A stretch of DNA of 64,000 bases from Austropuccinia psidii (lineage: Eukaryota; Basidiomycota; Pucciniomycetes; Pucciniales; Sphaerophragmiaceae). Position numbers and translations under genes: made by a program. The notes under the pieces are model-generated. The model was not told where the DNA came from and ran no database searches. It saw only the letters and a program-made list of their open reading frames with translations. The stretch spans positions 43,734,185 through 43,798,184 of the forward strand of contig JALGQZ010000003.1 in assembly GCA_023105745.1 (NCBI GenBank), written 5' to 3'. Positions 33,715 through 47,589 of the stretch are shown piece by piece. Positions within the stretch are counted from its first letter, which is position 1; each line of letters starts with the position of its first letter.

Positions 33715-36589
33715 AGGACTTGTAAAGGCCTTCTATTGTAATTTCAATTTAAAAACACAACCCACAACTAAATGAAAATGAACTGAACAATATAAGAAAA
33801 ATCAGTAAAATTTTCCAAAAAAAAATGAAAAATTAAGAAGTAAAAATTAAATATTATTCTCAAACATGAATAAAAAAACCCCAGAAAGTGAAATAGAAAG
33901 AATAAAAACAAATATTAGAGTAGCAGAAAGGAATTTTTGGCTACTCCTTTTCTCAAACCATTATAGAAAAGGCTTTCTTGTAATATTAAATGGCAATTAA
34001 TTTCTCCTCTCGTATATAAAATTGATATAATCTCAATAATACTAATCAAAAATGAAAATATTTTATTTTTTTAAATGAATAAGGGGCACTTCATTTAATA
34101 TTCAAATTTCATCTTCCCATAAAGAATGAGAGTATTTCACAAAAGACCTTACAGAAATTGACTTCCTTTCAATCCTGTTCAAATATTTGAAATCTTCAGA
34201 TTAATAATATTGTTTCAATTATTGAAGATTCAACATAAATTCAGTAATTTTTGAAATATATATATTCTCAAAGTTTCATCATATTATCATTGATAAAATC
34301 ATGTGATTCATTATTTATTTGAATAATGAATTCATTTTTTATGAAGAAAATTCATTCATTAATTGCAAAATTTCTGAACAGAAAATATTAACATATTACC
34401 ATCAAAAAAAGCAGTAATGGTTTATATTCCTTGATAAATTATTCATCATGAAAATTGAATAATTGGAATATTATTCAAACAATGTTTTTATTCTGATTGG
34501 ATATGGATCTGAAATGATATTTTGCCACTTCAAGGTTAATTCACAAAATGGCCCAGCTTATTTTTGTGGCTTACCTTTACTTAATGCTACTTCAATACAT
34601 GCCGTAGCCCTTTCATTGAGAAAAAATACCAAACAAAAACAAGAATTGTTCTAACATTATCTTGGAAAAATACTTCAAAGAGCTACATATAGAATGTTTT
34701 TAACTACACCTGCTAAACAGATAGTTATTCTCAATTTATCATTCATTAATGCTGTATAAATATATCAAAGTAATTCAAAATTCACAAACCTCTTAGCAGA
34801 TTTATATATATGCTTTGAGAAATAAATTTTTTAAAAGAACCAATTTATACCAGATATTCTTCCCTGATATAATATAGCATTCCCATTATTTCAAAATAAC
34901 TGATTGAATTGTTTTATTTCAAATATCTCTGAAGTTTTTAGCTATATTTAATTTATTTTGGAACTCTATATCAGCTTAAATGCAATGATTAATAGAATTC
35001 TTTGAAGATGTAATCGATACATTCAAGGAAATCCTCTTGCAGAGAAACTGAAAATGCTTTTTATTAATTAGTTTTAATGATATTAGTTTCTCACTTTGTA
35101 GTATTGTTAAAGTAAAAATCACAAAGCTCAAATACAATTTTGAGCTTTAAAGTGAGATTAAAAGTCTACACATATTATAAAAAGTACAAAATGTGTTTAA
35201 AACTGAAATAATTAAAATTAAAATTTAGAGAACCAATAGAATACAGAAAACATAGTAAGAAATAAATAAATGGAAAGTCATCTTACTAAAGTTTTTTGAA
35301 ATGATAAAATAATTTATCAAATGAATGTTTAGCCATATTGAGACCTCAATATTAAATTACCTCAAATTTTACATGAACAGTTGCCTTTTTAATCTTAATC
35401 CCGTTTGATAATACAGCCCCTACCCTCATTTACTTCAAATACTCTCTGAACACTTCATACCAATGCTGATGTGTCCTGTATAGAGTTCTTCACCCTATAT
35501 GAACCCTCAAATAAAGATAGTTACAGAAGAATTAATATTTTTCCCACAATAATATACAAAGTCATTCCAAGTTGCTTTCAATTAAGAAAAATTTGAATGC
35601 TACAAAACACTATAGAAATAAATACTTTTCATTGTTGTGAATATTTAAAATTCCTTTATTAAGAATTTTTTTTATTTGAGATTTGAAATAATTATTAGTT
35701 TACACCATGAAGCTTTATGATAAAAAAGGTTCCAAATTTGAAACCTAAAGCCCAATAATCAACTTTTAATACTTATGTTATATATATATATCAGTGTAAA
35801 AACCTCCTTTAAATCATTTTATGGGCCAAAATGGGGGCTATATTTATTCATTATATACTGAATTATTGGTGGCCTCCCCTCAAAAATTAATTTGTCCCAT
35901 AAATATTGACAGCTTATTTCAATTTCGGTGAAAATCTCACTTTGAAAACAAGAGAAAAAAAGATGAATATAATCTCTCACAAAATACCTTATTTGATGAG
36001 AGAAAAAGGTATAATCGTGGGTTATATTTTTAAAATATTTATATTTGAAGAGAGTCCCCAATTACCCATGACATTTTATCAACTATGAGAACTTTTCAAA
36101 AATCTTGAAGGTTTAAAATCCAAATATTATTTAAGTATGGGTTCTCATAAGTAAGCTTGAAAAATAAATTATATTGAAACTGAGACATATATGTAAAAAT
36201 CAATAAGAAAGACCCTGATTGTTCAACTTTCTGTAAATAAAATGAGAATAGCTTATATAAAATACAAACCAGGTAAATTAAATTAACTCTGATAGCCATG
36301 TACTGTTGAGCGCTTGATCTTTAACAAGCCCCAAAAGCCACTGATATTCAATCAACTGAATTGATACTTTGTGGCTTGCATATGTGGCTTGAATTTCTTC
36401 CAAAACTTCTATTTCTAAATTCAATTTCTGTGCTATCTACAACCTGAATCCAATCTATCTCCCATGTCGAATTCCAAATGCAACACCTTCTGTCAGGTGT
36501 AGCCATTTTGCTCATGGTGATAACTCTGAATAAAATTGGATGGAGACACCAATAGTAAAATATAATAATTATTCAGAAAGTAAATTAAA
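33715..36589. other. AT-rich desert, no gene recognised
   Basis: Only short frames and A/T runs; nothing I can support. Confidence 0.4.
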
Positions 36590-36676
36590 TTTCTTTATTG
36601 TCAAATAAATTTATGATTTTCAGTGAGGAATTTTGTGAATATTTTGGGAATGTAAAATATCCCTCAGGGCTCATAA
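36590..36676 (-). repeat. Scrap resembling the end of a gypsy LTR
   Basis: ATGTAAAATATCCCTCAGGGCTCAT resembles the outer end of the element-2 LTR (same words at 54573-54597). The match does not clearly continue to the left, so this is a short relic or chance. Confidence 0.35.
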
Positions 36677-39518
36677 AAACAACTTTGAAAGCTATTCATC
36701 TGATTGAAAAATGATAGGAAATGAATCACAAATTTTTTTTAATTGATTTATCATTTTTCTAAGGCTCCTCTTATGCATGTTTCAGAATACTAATGATGTT
36801 TTTTTTGAACTATTTCAAGCAGAAATACCTTAAAATATAATTAAGTTTTTTATGTTGGCTTATCCTGAATCTCATACGTCTAAAAATATATCATTCCAAG
36901 ATTCATTGATATTTTTTCAAATTCTTCCTGATGAAATTCATATTTTTTTATTAGAAATCATTTTTTCATCCCTTTCCTTTTTTGCCTTTTCCCTTTCTTT
37001 TTCATGATAATCATACTTTCTTTGAATTTTACTGTTTATATTAATTCTAGGGGTGGAAATATTCATTGAGCTGTAACTATTAATACTATTATGTATTCTT
37101 GTAGGAAATTAAACCATCAACTCTTCTTTCCTCCACTTCAATAAATTTTTAATTATCCTATAGAATGCCTTTTGGAACTCAGCCCTATTATAAAATTTAC
37201 TTAAAAGATTAATAATCTTTGCACAATAAATAAATCCCTTTGCAATATTGGGACTCAACATTTTTATCAGCAAGATTTTAAAGGTGATTCATCATCTTCC
37301 AATCATCTATTAAGCTTGACCACTGATGGGAAATCAAGCACTGGAAAACAAATAATTATAATTGGCTAACACAATCAAACTGCATCAACTTGTGGACTTT
37401 TTGAAAAAGACTTTTTGTTAATTTCACTTTCTAAAGAGAATTATCCCAATGCAACCGGGATAAAGCTACCTCCTCAAAAATCTTAAGCCAACCATATTGA
37501 ATTAGCAATAATAATAAAATACCATATATTAAAATATATATTTATTAGATAAATAGATTCAGCAACCCTTCTCCTATACTAAATAAGCTTGATATACTTC
37601 TAATAATTCCTCATAGAATTTCCATTAATAGAAAAAATAACCACTAAAGAGGACAAGATTGGAGAAACCATGAGGGGTATTTATTTTTTTCAGGATTCTT
37701 ATTCTGAAAGGTTAGCTGGTTTTTATGAAAGGAAAGCAGTTTTAATTCAATATGAGGTTTATAATGAAAATATAGAGTGTTTGAAGCTTCAAGATTTCAA
37801 TTAAATTATACAACAAATAATTCAACATTTCTCCGAAAATACACTCACAGATAACCAAATAAGCATGAAAGAAGTCCAATTAACAAAATTAATTCCATTT
37901 GAATAGAAATCAAACACTGAAAATTATTAATTTTTCCTCAATGGAATTTTCACCTATTATGGTCTCCACAACAAGACTCATACTAATAACAATCATCTTA
38001 AAAAATGGACATATCACATTTTTCCTTTATCAATGAAAATTTATTTCGACCAGTTTCAACTCCTTTTCAACCCTCAGGCCATGGTTTGAGCTTTACTCAG
38101 CTGAAATTTGGTTTTTAATTTTTCCAAAGAAGAAGCTATTATAGATATTTTTTGAAAACTTGAACAATAATTAATAAAACTACAAATCCTCCACAAGAAT
38201 TTATTAAAAGTTAAGAAATCACAATCTCTTGGTTCCTCCTTTCAAATAAACCAAACATTATTCAATATTTCAAAAAAATTCCAGCTTTCATCTACCCAAT
38301 ACATTAAATAAAAGGTATTTGGGAAGGATTAAAGAAACAAAAGAAATAAAAAATATTATTCAAAAAAATAAAATTGTAAAATAAATGATTTTCTGAAATT
38401 TTTATAATTAAATTTTAAAGAAATCAATGCTGAGCAGGTGTTCAAAATAAATTACAAAAGTACAATTAAATTTTCATCTATTATTAAGCCAATCAAAAGT
38501 GAATGGCTTAATTATTTACTTAACTTTTAACATGGCCATTCCAATGACTTTTCTCTATGAGAAAATTTATTCATGATGGATAATTTTATTTCTAGAACTC
38601 TTGAATAGTGTGTGTATTTTTATTCAAAAGTATTCTGAAAGTAATTATGACTTTTATTTCATGCAAGAGCTATCTATTTAATTCATACATCTTATATTCA
38701 GAATTCAATTCATTTGGCAATGCTTATGGATGGAAAATGATGGATTTAAAATTTTTGGGGTGGTATTTGAGGTGTTTCAATGTGGGATTTTCTCAAAAAA
38801 TATGGAGTTTGGGACCTTTGAAAATACACATGTCTGGAGGTGTGGAATTTGCAAAATTACACAAGTTGAATTTGGGATTTTTTGTAAAAAGAAATAAATA
38901 TCTTTAATTTGGGATTTTATAGTTTCAAAACCCCCTGATATTTGTGTTTTTATTTTTGGCTTCAAAATGGAATTAAATTTTTGGGGCAGAAATTGGAATG
39001 CAAGTGGAAAATCATGTTCTAGATCAGACCCTTTTTTGTATAAATAAGCTCCTCTATTGGTTTCAATTCAGAAAACAGATAGTGGCTTCTTAGGAAAACC
39101 CCATGAAAAGTTCTAATACAATATTAAAAATTTTGAAAAATATCTTTATAACTAGATATTTGATAATATCTATTATATTTTGAATACATTATTTATATAT
39201 ACCATTATGTCTACTTTTGACACATATAAATGGTAATATCACATGAATGCTTGAATTAATACAGAGACCTGAAATTCATTTTTTAAATCAAAAGACATGA
39301 TTCATTTCCTCAGATTATTCTGAACTTACATGAGTTACTCTATATATCTTTTAAACTTATGCTTTCTGAGTTGCCTATATGTATACACTTTAAAAAAAGC
39401 TCACATATGATGATTTTTGAGCTTGTATAATCTTATTTATTGATAATAGAAGCCAAAATAAAGCTAAATATACAATAAAACCTTTTTTAATAAATTATTA
39501 ATTTGTATTTACAATTCT
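36677..39518. other. AT-rich desert, no gene recognised
   Basis: Near 38740-38930 the words TTTGGGATTTT and GTGTGGAATTTG recur a few times in G/T-rich sequence, possibly a decayed repeat. Nothing else seen. Confidence 0.35.
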
Positions 39519-39523
39519 ATAAT
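39519..39523. repeat. Target-site duplication of gypsy element 1, left (ATAAT)
   Basis: ATAAT, identical to 50407-50411. Confidence 0.8.
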
Positions 39524-41645
39524 TGTAAGGTTTGTCTATGAAACTCTTGATAATAGTAACAATATCAAGAGTACTATGACTGTCCTCAGTAGAAAAATAT
39601 AATATAATAAAATATTATAACCACAAATTTAAAGATAATTATTAAAAATAATTATATAAAAAAGAATAAATTTAATTATTATTCTATTATTGTTATAGTC
39701 ACTGACAATTATGACAATAAGAAGTGTAAAGCTCTTAATGAGACAATTACACGTGGAAAATATAAATATTTAACCACTTATAAATAATATAAATATCATT
39801 TATAAAAGAATTAAAAAACACACTGTGAAGAAATAATTCTTATAGAGAAATTCTATATAAAAAAACTAATACTAGATAAAAAAGATATAGAGCTTTTAGC
39901 AAAAACTTACTTATAATATTTATTTAATACAACAAGTCAAACAACAACAGTTATTATATTAAATAATAATTATAAGTTAAAAACACGTCAAAAATCAATA
40001 TTTTTAAAGATAAAACAACTTTCTATAATAAAAATTATGATTAATGAGTTTTTAAGAGGAATTTGTGGATTTTAAAAGATATTTAAGATGATAATTTTAT
40101 ATAAGAAAATATATTATTGGTGATTACAACAATAATATGAATTATTTGACTTCAATTCTTTAATTTCAATAAATAAAGAATAAAAATAACTTAAGAATTA
40201 CTTTTAATAATAAGAATTTATATTTAATAAAACTTTACCTGTTTAGATTTCTAATATGATTGGATTGATTGATTAATGATGATGGACAAAAACAGTGATG
40301 AAAAGACTCTTTTTATGTCTTCAGAGCAGCTCTCATGATTAATAATGACTATGGAGGGCGTGCTCAGGTCAAAACTGAAAATCCATGCTTAAAAATAAAG
40401 TTCTTAGCTTAAGGTAACTTATTTTAATTGTGACTTAAAGTTACCAGTGTTATTCTTAACTCCATGTAGCTTTAAGCCTCATTTAAGCCTCTTATTGTAA
40501 GTTTTTAATATAAATGAAATTATTTATATTAAAGTTCATCACATGAGAAACTTAAAAATAGAGTTTCAAGCACACATCTCTTAAACTCAATTTTTAATTA
40601 AATTTTAAAGAAATTATAATTTTCTTTGGGTTTTAATTAAAAGAGTAAATTTCCAGGCTAATTACCCAGGAAGTTTATTCAGAAAAGATACTTAAAATTT
40701 GATTTATATGTAGATAATATTAAATTGTAAGCTGTGTGAAATTTTCAAGCAAATCCATTAAGAATTGGATTTTTAATGAATTTTTGAAGTTATTGCTATT
40801 TTTCCATGTAAAATAGCAATACACACCAAACCTTAAGTTTTGATAAGGTTTTAATTCTTGAAACCTTAAAGTTTTAAGCTTATTTAAGCTTTGACAGTTC
40901 TTAAAACCTTGATTTCAAGCCTGAATATTGGGATTTACCCTTTGACAGCTTGAAATTCCTGTCCAAATTGGGATAAAACTAGTTTAAACCTTAAGGTTGG
41001 ATCAAAGTCTAATCTTAAAGTTTAAATAAGGTTGAAAATCCTCCAATACAGGTGGACAACCTTAATTGAATCCTTGCAGATCCAAAGGTTGGGTACCCCA
41101 GCTGTATTTGGTCTTTTTCCTTTGTCCCACCTTTCTGTGTGAACTTTGCCCTTTTATTTACTTAAAGCCATACTATGGACTTGAAACCTTTTAAATTGAG
41201 CTCACGCAGGATTTACATTCTGTATGGCAAATCCTTAGCCAATTCAGTAAATATACATAACACCTTAATTTTAACTAAAATTTTAGTAAGTTTGCATAAA
41301 CCTTAGGCAACTTTAAATTTAAGCTTAATTAAGCTTAAATTTAACAATTTAAAAAAAATGTTCAAAAAGTTACATTAGTACTGTGAGATTCTTAAATCTT
41401 CCAATAACATAAGAAATAAGTGTTTTTGGGTGTAACACCCTATGGGTGTACCCTAGGTTATTTTTGGTGTAGAATCCAAAAATGACATAATATTTATAAC
41501 TTTGTTTATCCAAAAAAAAGTTATACTTATTTTTTATTATTTTTTATTTTAAATTGAACTAAAAAGTCTGTTTAAGACAAAATTAACCGTTTATAAAATC
41601 ATTTGTGGCCTTATGGGTATGTTATACATACCTCACAGGCTCACA
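39524..41645 (-). repeat. 3' LTR of gypsy element 1
   Basis: + strand ends TGTAAGGTTTGTC and CAGGCTCACA. Matches 48266-50406 along its length, differing by substitutions and a few indels; for example this copy has an extra ACACCCTATGGGTGT-type duplication near 41435. Confidence 0.9.
40301..40320 (-). promoter_or_regulatory. Putative LTR core promoter (TATA-like), element 1 3' LTR
   Basis: On the minus strand AGACATAAAAAGAGTCTTTT; also at 49079-49098 in the 5' LTR. It is equivalent in position and pattern to the TATA-like blocks of family B and element 2. Confidence 0.35.
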
Positions 41646-41669
41646 TTCCCTACCACCAAAAAAAATGTA
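41646..41669 (-). promoter_or_regulatory. Polypurine tract of gypsy element 1
   Basis: On the minus strand TTTTTTTTGGTGGTAGGGAA ends exactly where the 3' LTR starts (TGTGAG). Element 2 has the same arrangement at 54598-54616. Confidence 0.75.
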
Positions 41670-41778
41670 CAACAATTTTCAATTGAAGTATACCCCAAAG
41701 TTATTTGGGGGGGGGTATAATCCACTGTCCAACCTCTCTACTTATACTGTTCAAATATTTAAAGCACACAATTCAAAC

Positions 41779-43786
41779 TTATTGAGGAATTGGTCTTCTC
41801 TCATGTCTGAATTTTCTGAGAAACTTTTGGTAATCAGGTATTTTACTTTCTTCAATCCATTCATCTTCATGTTGTGGATTTTTGTACCTGACTAAGTATT
41901 CTCTTTCATTTTTACCCCTAAGTCTTCTTTCTTTTAAGACTTTCAGTACCTTCTTTTCCTCACTTAGATCAAGTGGAGGTACCTCTAAGGGTGTTTCATT
42001 TCTTAAAGGAAATAATTCCTTATCACTTGAAGTGTAATGCCTTAGAAGACTGACAGGAAAAGTTGGATGTTTGTTTTCCAACTCCCCTGACAGTTCTACT
42101 TGTACTGCATTTGTCCCGTGAAGGGCTTTGATAATAAATGGCCCTGCAAAGGAATCTTTCAATTTCTTTGGGCCTTTAATATTATTAAAGTTCAAGGTTG
42201 AAACTAGTATTAAGTCCCCTACTTTGAATTCTGGGGTTTCATGACTTTTATCCCATTTCTGTTTAGCATATTCAAAGGCATCATTAATGCTTTGTTTTGC
42301 ATGATGCCTTACTTTATCAAGCAATAATTTAAAGCTTGAAGCAGTTGGATGAATATCAACCAGATCTTTTTTCAAAGTATCAACTGGAAGTTTGGGGTTC
42401 CATCCTTTTTCCAACATTGCAGGAGTCTTGCCTGTTGAAGCATGGATAGAGGTCTTGTAGGCTAATTCCAATGCTGGTATAAGAGTACACCAATCATGCG
42501 TAAAGCCATCAGAATCTTTAAACTCCAGGCCATAAGCACAAAATATTCTGATCATGTCCTCAAGGGTTTGGATCATTCTTTCTGCCAACCCATCTGTTTG
42601 TGGATGGTATGCGGTTGAGAATGATAGTTTTGTACCCAAAAGCTTATGTAAATTAGTCCATAAGGCTGATGTGAATTTTGGGTCTCTATAACTAATGATG
42701 TTTTTATAGAGACCAGTATGGGATATGACTCTGTTCCAAATCAAAAGAGCTGTATCCATAGCTGTGTCATCTTTATGACATGGTAAGAAGATTGGTGTTT
42801 TGCTATATCTGTCCACAATAACAAGACATGCATTGTAACTTCTATCACCTCCAGGTGGTACTGCAGTTACCCAATCCATGTGAAACACTTCCCATGGGGT
42901 ACTTGGTTCTTGGATATGGATCATTAGACCAAATCTTTTACCAGCAGCTTTATTGGCTTTCTCGCATCTATCACAACTATGACAGTACTCAATGACATCT
43001 TTTCTCCAAGATGGCCACCAGGCACATGTCTTAATTATTTCCATTGTTCTGTATTCAGACAGATGTCCAGAATAAATGTTATCATGGCATTCTAGTAGTA
43101 TTGTGTTAATCAACATTCTACTGCATAACAACATGACACATGTGTGTTTAGACCTATGATATAATATCCCATCAAATAAGTGGAATCTTCCATTGTCATA
43201 AGATGTTTTCCAAATATCATCCAGAAAATAAGCCAATGCTGCATCTTTGCAATCGTTTTCAATTAGAGCAGTAAGTATATGGCAATTTTTATCTTGCTTA
43301 TAGCTTTCTCTAGCTTCCTCAAAGAATTCTGTTCCCACAGCTGTGATGTTAATTCCTTCAATTGGGATTTGAGGTTCTGCACTTGTAGGAACATAGGCAG
43401 GATTTTCAGGTGTATTGGGTAATGCCCATCTACTTAAGCCATCAGCAGTCTTTTGAATATTTCCAGCTTTATGTACTATGGTCATATTGCCTCTTTACTC
43501 TTGTATAGCAATCTTCCATCTGAACATGTGTCTGTTTGGAGTTTTCATGTTAAGAAGTGATTTTACTTCATTAAAATCAATAATTACTTCAAACACACTA
43601 CCATCAAGATAGTAATGAAGTTTTTCCAGAGCCCAAACAAGGCAAAGGCACTCCATTTGGCTAGCTCCATATCTGGCCTCAGTAGGTTTAATTTGTCTTG
43701 AAATAAAACAAATTGGACCTTCATAAGGCTTGTCATTGACAATTTGAACTTGATGAAGAGCAGCTCCTAAACCTTCACCACATGCA
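41779..43786 (-). pseudogene. Element 1 RNase H end, integrase and chromodomain (degraded)
   Basis: The RNase H part (LGAALHQVQ.., [18 protein letters not shown]) runs to a TAA at about 43494, after which the frame is open to 41779 (568 codons, ending near the purine tract). Integrase: His-His-Cys-Cys finger (HDNIYSGH and CDRC), first catalytic Asp in HMDWVT (residue 204 of this frame) and Glu in GLAERMIQ (302). The second catalytic Asp, expected exactly 35 residues before that Glu, is Tyr: IISYRDPKF (codon 42688-42690); element 2 keeps IISDRDPKF. The enzyme should therefore be inactive even without the stops. The C-terminus ([18 protein letters not shown]) is a chromodomain-like module that in this group guides integration to modified chromatin. 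Confidence 0.9.
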
Positions 43787-45430
43787 CAATATACAGCTTG
43801 AAAGGAAGTTTCCAGTCTGGCATCAATAATAATGGTGCATTGGTCAAGGCATACTTGATTTTATCATATGCTTGAATTCTCTCCTGTGTCATTTCAAAAA
43901 CAGTTTGTTGATCACAAATTCTGTATAATGATCTGGCATGGATTGCAAAATCTTTGAGGTGTTGCCTGTAATAACTGGCAAAACCTAAGAAAGACATCAT
44001 TTCTTTTTTGTTCTGGGGCATTTGTTTCAGTAAAACTGCAGCCACTTTGTTCTTATCAACACCAAGGCTTAGTCCTGAGACTACATGTTCTAGAGCTTTT
44101 AACTCAGGAAACCCAAAATTACATTTTTTAAGAGAAATTTTCATGTTCACTTGTAGAATCTTCTTAAGTACTAATGAAAGTCTCTCTAAATGTAATTGCC
44201 AGGTTTCTGAACAAATGATAATGTCATCAATATAAATAATTATCCATCTGTCTGATAATTCATGTGGGAAGTTTTCATTCATCATTCTTTGGTAATGAGA
44301 GGGTGCAATTTAATACCAAAAGGCATCCTAAAACATTAATAAATACCACAATGAGCAATTATTCTCAATAATTTCCTAGCATGAGGTGTTAAAACATTCT
44401 GATTGAAGCCTTTAAGAGCATCCATGGAAGTAATAAATTTTGCTTTGGATAATTGAGTCAAAGTCTTATGGATTCTAGGGATTGGATACCTGTCTGGAAT
44501 AGTATAGGTATTCAGTGCTCTAAACTCACCAACCCTCCTTGACTTATCATTATGCCAAGTAATGATCACTGGAGTTGTGACTTCTACTTCCTCATTGTGT
44601 CCAACTTTTCTAAGAACTCCCAGTTTTATTAGTTCATTAATATGACTTTCTAATGCTTCTTTAGCCCTAGGGCTAGCTGGGTAAGCTGGTCTTCTTAATA
44701 GTGGAGGATAAGGTCTCTCCACATTAAGCATGATCTCCACTTCATGGCCTTTTATAGCCCCAAGTGGTTCATTATCAGAAGAAAAGACTTCTCTATATTG
44801 AAATAAAATTTCAAAAAGTTCTTCCTTCATTTCTGGTGTTAATTCAGGACTAATTTGTGCTTCACTTAACTGATCTGACACAAATTTTACTTTATTAAGA
44901 TTTTTTACTTGTTTAATGACAGTAATTTCTCTTCTTTCTAGAGAAAAAGCAAATTTTTGCCTTTTATTTTCCCCTATAGTGAAATACCTGTCCTTATGAT
45001 TATTAATATCAATACCATAGATATTGAGATAATCATTTCCAAGTATAAAGTGTTGTGAATTACAATTATTCATAACAACAACTTCAGCTTTCAATCTTAT
45101 ACTCCCTGCAGGATGAGGAAATAGTATTTCTGCTTCGAATATACCCAAAGGGTGCATGTTCTGGCTAGCACTGCTGAATCTTATACCTTCAATTGGCATC
45201 AACTTGTCTTGCCAATTGGTATAAATTTTGTCAAGATAATCTTTTCCAACACAAGTGCAAAAGGCACCTGAGTCAAGATGTATCTTGGCTTCTGTGTTAT
45301 TGATCACAATATTAGTGATACAAGATGACCCAGCTGTATAACCTTTACCTCTGGCAGGTTTGGTGTTTTTCATTTTGGCATCTTGCACATGTATGAGATC
45401 CATAAATTCATCACTGTACTGTGGTAAGTG
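43787..45430 (-). pseudogene. Element 1 protease and reverse transcriptase (degraded)
   Basis: Protease: aspartic active site as LDSGAFCTC (codons about 45266-45280). The RT fingers and palm follow ([20 protein letters not shown] with a catalytic Asp), then a TAA at 44336-44338 in CGIY*..RMPFG, then a 1-nt deletion near 44310 that shifts the frame before the YIDD box (44223-44234, [10 protein letters not shown]), the connection domain ([17 protein letters not shown]), and a second 1-nt deletion near 43788 at LYI-AC, the start of RNase H. Upstream, a TAA at 45500-45502 separates this part from gag but the frame is shared, so gag and pol were one continuous reading frame. Confidence 0.9.
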
Positions 45431-47545
45431 AGTATGTACCTCAGTGACTTCAAAAGAAACATTAATATTTTCTATACCAAGTTCTTCTGATACTTCTTCT
45501 TATTCTGAAGGCTCAGAATCACTTTCATGTAAAGATACATCAGTTTCTTTTGTGTCTTCCACTTTTTCAACATTTATCTCATTGACTCTTGTCTCTTTTG
45601 GACAAGTGTTTGCCAAATGAGATGTACTTCCACATTTATGACATTTCAAAGGAGGTCTGTCATGTGGTTTATTTGGTTTTGACATTGGTTTCCCACTAGT
45701 CTTGTTGTCTATTGGGGGTTTATACCAATTTCTTCCAATTTTTGTTCTAGTAGTGATATCCTCCATAGCATTGATATAATCTTCTGTAGAGCAAGGCTCA
45801 ATACATCTGCTTCTTATAGCAAGCTCAAAGTCACCACCACACTTTCTTAATATCCTTTTATGTACCATTGTTTCAGACATATCAGGATGAAGGGCAGCTA
45901 ATCTGTCCTTCTGTTTAAGAAACCAAGACATGGGCCTGTCCCTCTCAACATGAAAAATGGCTTCTTCAAAAGAATTTTCCATTTTAAATCTCCAGGAAGC
46001 ATTTGCCCATTTGGAAATAATTTGTTCTTTCCACCAAGGCCAAGAATGTTTACCATGGTCTTGTCTCATTTTATAATACTATTTCTTTGCTGATTTGGTA
46101 AATAATGAGTATAATCTGGCACTTATGTATTCATCTGGTATGTTAAAGTCTTCTTTGAACATATCAATTGTTTTCATAAATTCCATATGATTATATTCTC
46201 CTTCACCACTGAAGGTTGGCCATTCCTCTAATCTTGAAATGTCCTTAAAATTGCAAGAAATTTCCACATCATGACTTGAAATTGTATGATGTAAATCATT
46301 ATTCAAGTTAAGCACATTTCTGTCAAGAATTGGTGTGGACTGTCTTGGCAATTCATTTTTCAGTGATATATTATTAATACTTGATTGAATATCTTCTTTC
46401 AATTCAAGTCTTGCTTTATCACTTTTTTCCAATTGTTCTTGAAAGAGAGCTGCATTGTGACCAGTTGAATTTTCCAAGTTTTGAAATTGTATTTTCAATT
46501 CTCTTAACTGTCCAGTTATAAAAGAAATTGAATTCTCATCTGGTTGATTGAGTAAGGTAACTTTAGACTCAAGTCTTTCACAAATTTGCGTCAAATAAAG
46601 AATATTTGCCTTATTAACATTTTCAAGGCCAATTATGGTCTTTTGTTGGTCTTTTACTTGTAATATCTCATTACCCAACTTCTGTTGGACATAATAAAAT
46701 GCTTTAAATTTTGTCATAATTTCTTTATTACAAGATTCAAAGTGAGTTACAAGTTTTACAAGATCTATTTCTTTGAGAAAGATTGGTTCAATCTTTCCTC
46801 CTCCTTGTTTTTGAATTCCATCAAGGTTCTTGCCATATTGAACACATTGTCCATGGCTGTCTTTTCCTTCTTTGGGATTCTGTAATTCTGAGGGTAAGGC
46901 TTGTTCCACTTGGGCTTTGCCTTTCCCTTTGCCTTTTGGTTGCCCTTCTGGTTGGTCTTTGGGGCTTGCTTGTGCTTGTTTGGCACTTGTTGAGGCGGAT
47001 TGTTGCTGGTGGATGCTTGGGGAGCTTCCACTGGGCTGTTTTCCTTGCCTTGGGCTAACTTCTTCTTCTGATCCTCTAATAACATGCTTTGGTTTTTCAA
47101 CCAAGCTTTTATCTGTTGGACTTGTCCTTTGACAGACATGGGTGTCCAACCCATCAGAAGATCTTCTGTCTTTTCTGGCCCCATGAACTTCTTCACTTGA
47201 AGATAAGAGTTCATGGTGCCTATCCAAAGACTTGGGAGAAGTTCCCACTCTTGTTGTTTTGACGCCAAAAACCAGTTTTTCCATTGAGATTGATAAATTT
47301 CCACAGCTGCCTGTTGGAAATGGTTCAGGTCTAACAGCAATAGCAGTTATGTCAGCTTCTAGAATCTCAATAAGAGGTTCAAAGGTGCTGGCTAACCTTT
47401 GGGAACTGGTGGAAGTTCTGGCATCCTCCATTTGTGCCTCTCCTCTGGGAAGACATTCTTGCCTTTTTCATTTGTGGCTGGAATTTCCTGGTCCAGATCC
47501 ATTTGATTGGATGGAGTAATTACTTCCACTTCTAGTAGGAGTCAT
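45431..47545 (-). pseudogene. Element 1 gag (degraded)
   Basis: Starts at ATG 47545 with MTPTRSGSNYSIQ, matching the element-2 start MVHTRNGSNYSVQ. A TGA interrupts at 47468-47470 (codon 26) and a TAG at 46079-46081, where element 2 has Trp in KKWYYK. Between them is a long charged region rich in Gln, Ser and Lys, probably coiled-coil, then EEWPTFSGEGEYNHMEF, a gag capsid-like segment. A CCHC zinc knuckle follows at 45602-45643 (CHKCGSTSHLANTC, all four ligands present). Gag forms the virus-like particle and the knuckle binds the RNA. Same frame throughout and on into protease. Confidence 0.88.
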
Positions 47546-47589
47546 TTAACGTCAATTTTAATAAAAAATAGAGTAAAATTGAATTGAAT

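Noticed and set aside
46765..47340. 191-codon minus-strand frame overlapping gag in another frame
   Set aside because: Gag is identified by homology to element 2 in the main frame; this overlap reflects the low-stop Gln/Lys/Pro-rich region. A similar overlap exists in element 2 (59685-60236), so it deserves only passing notice.
44008..47519. Several + strand frames of 66-95 codons over gypsy element 1
   Set aside because: Antisense to gag-pol.
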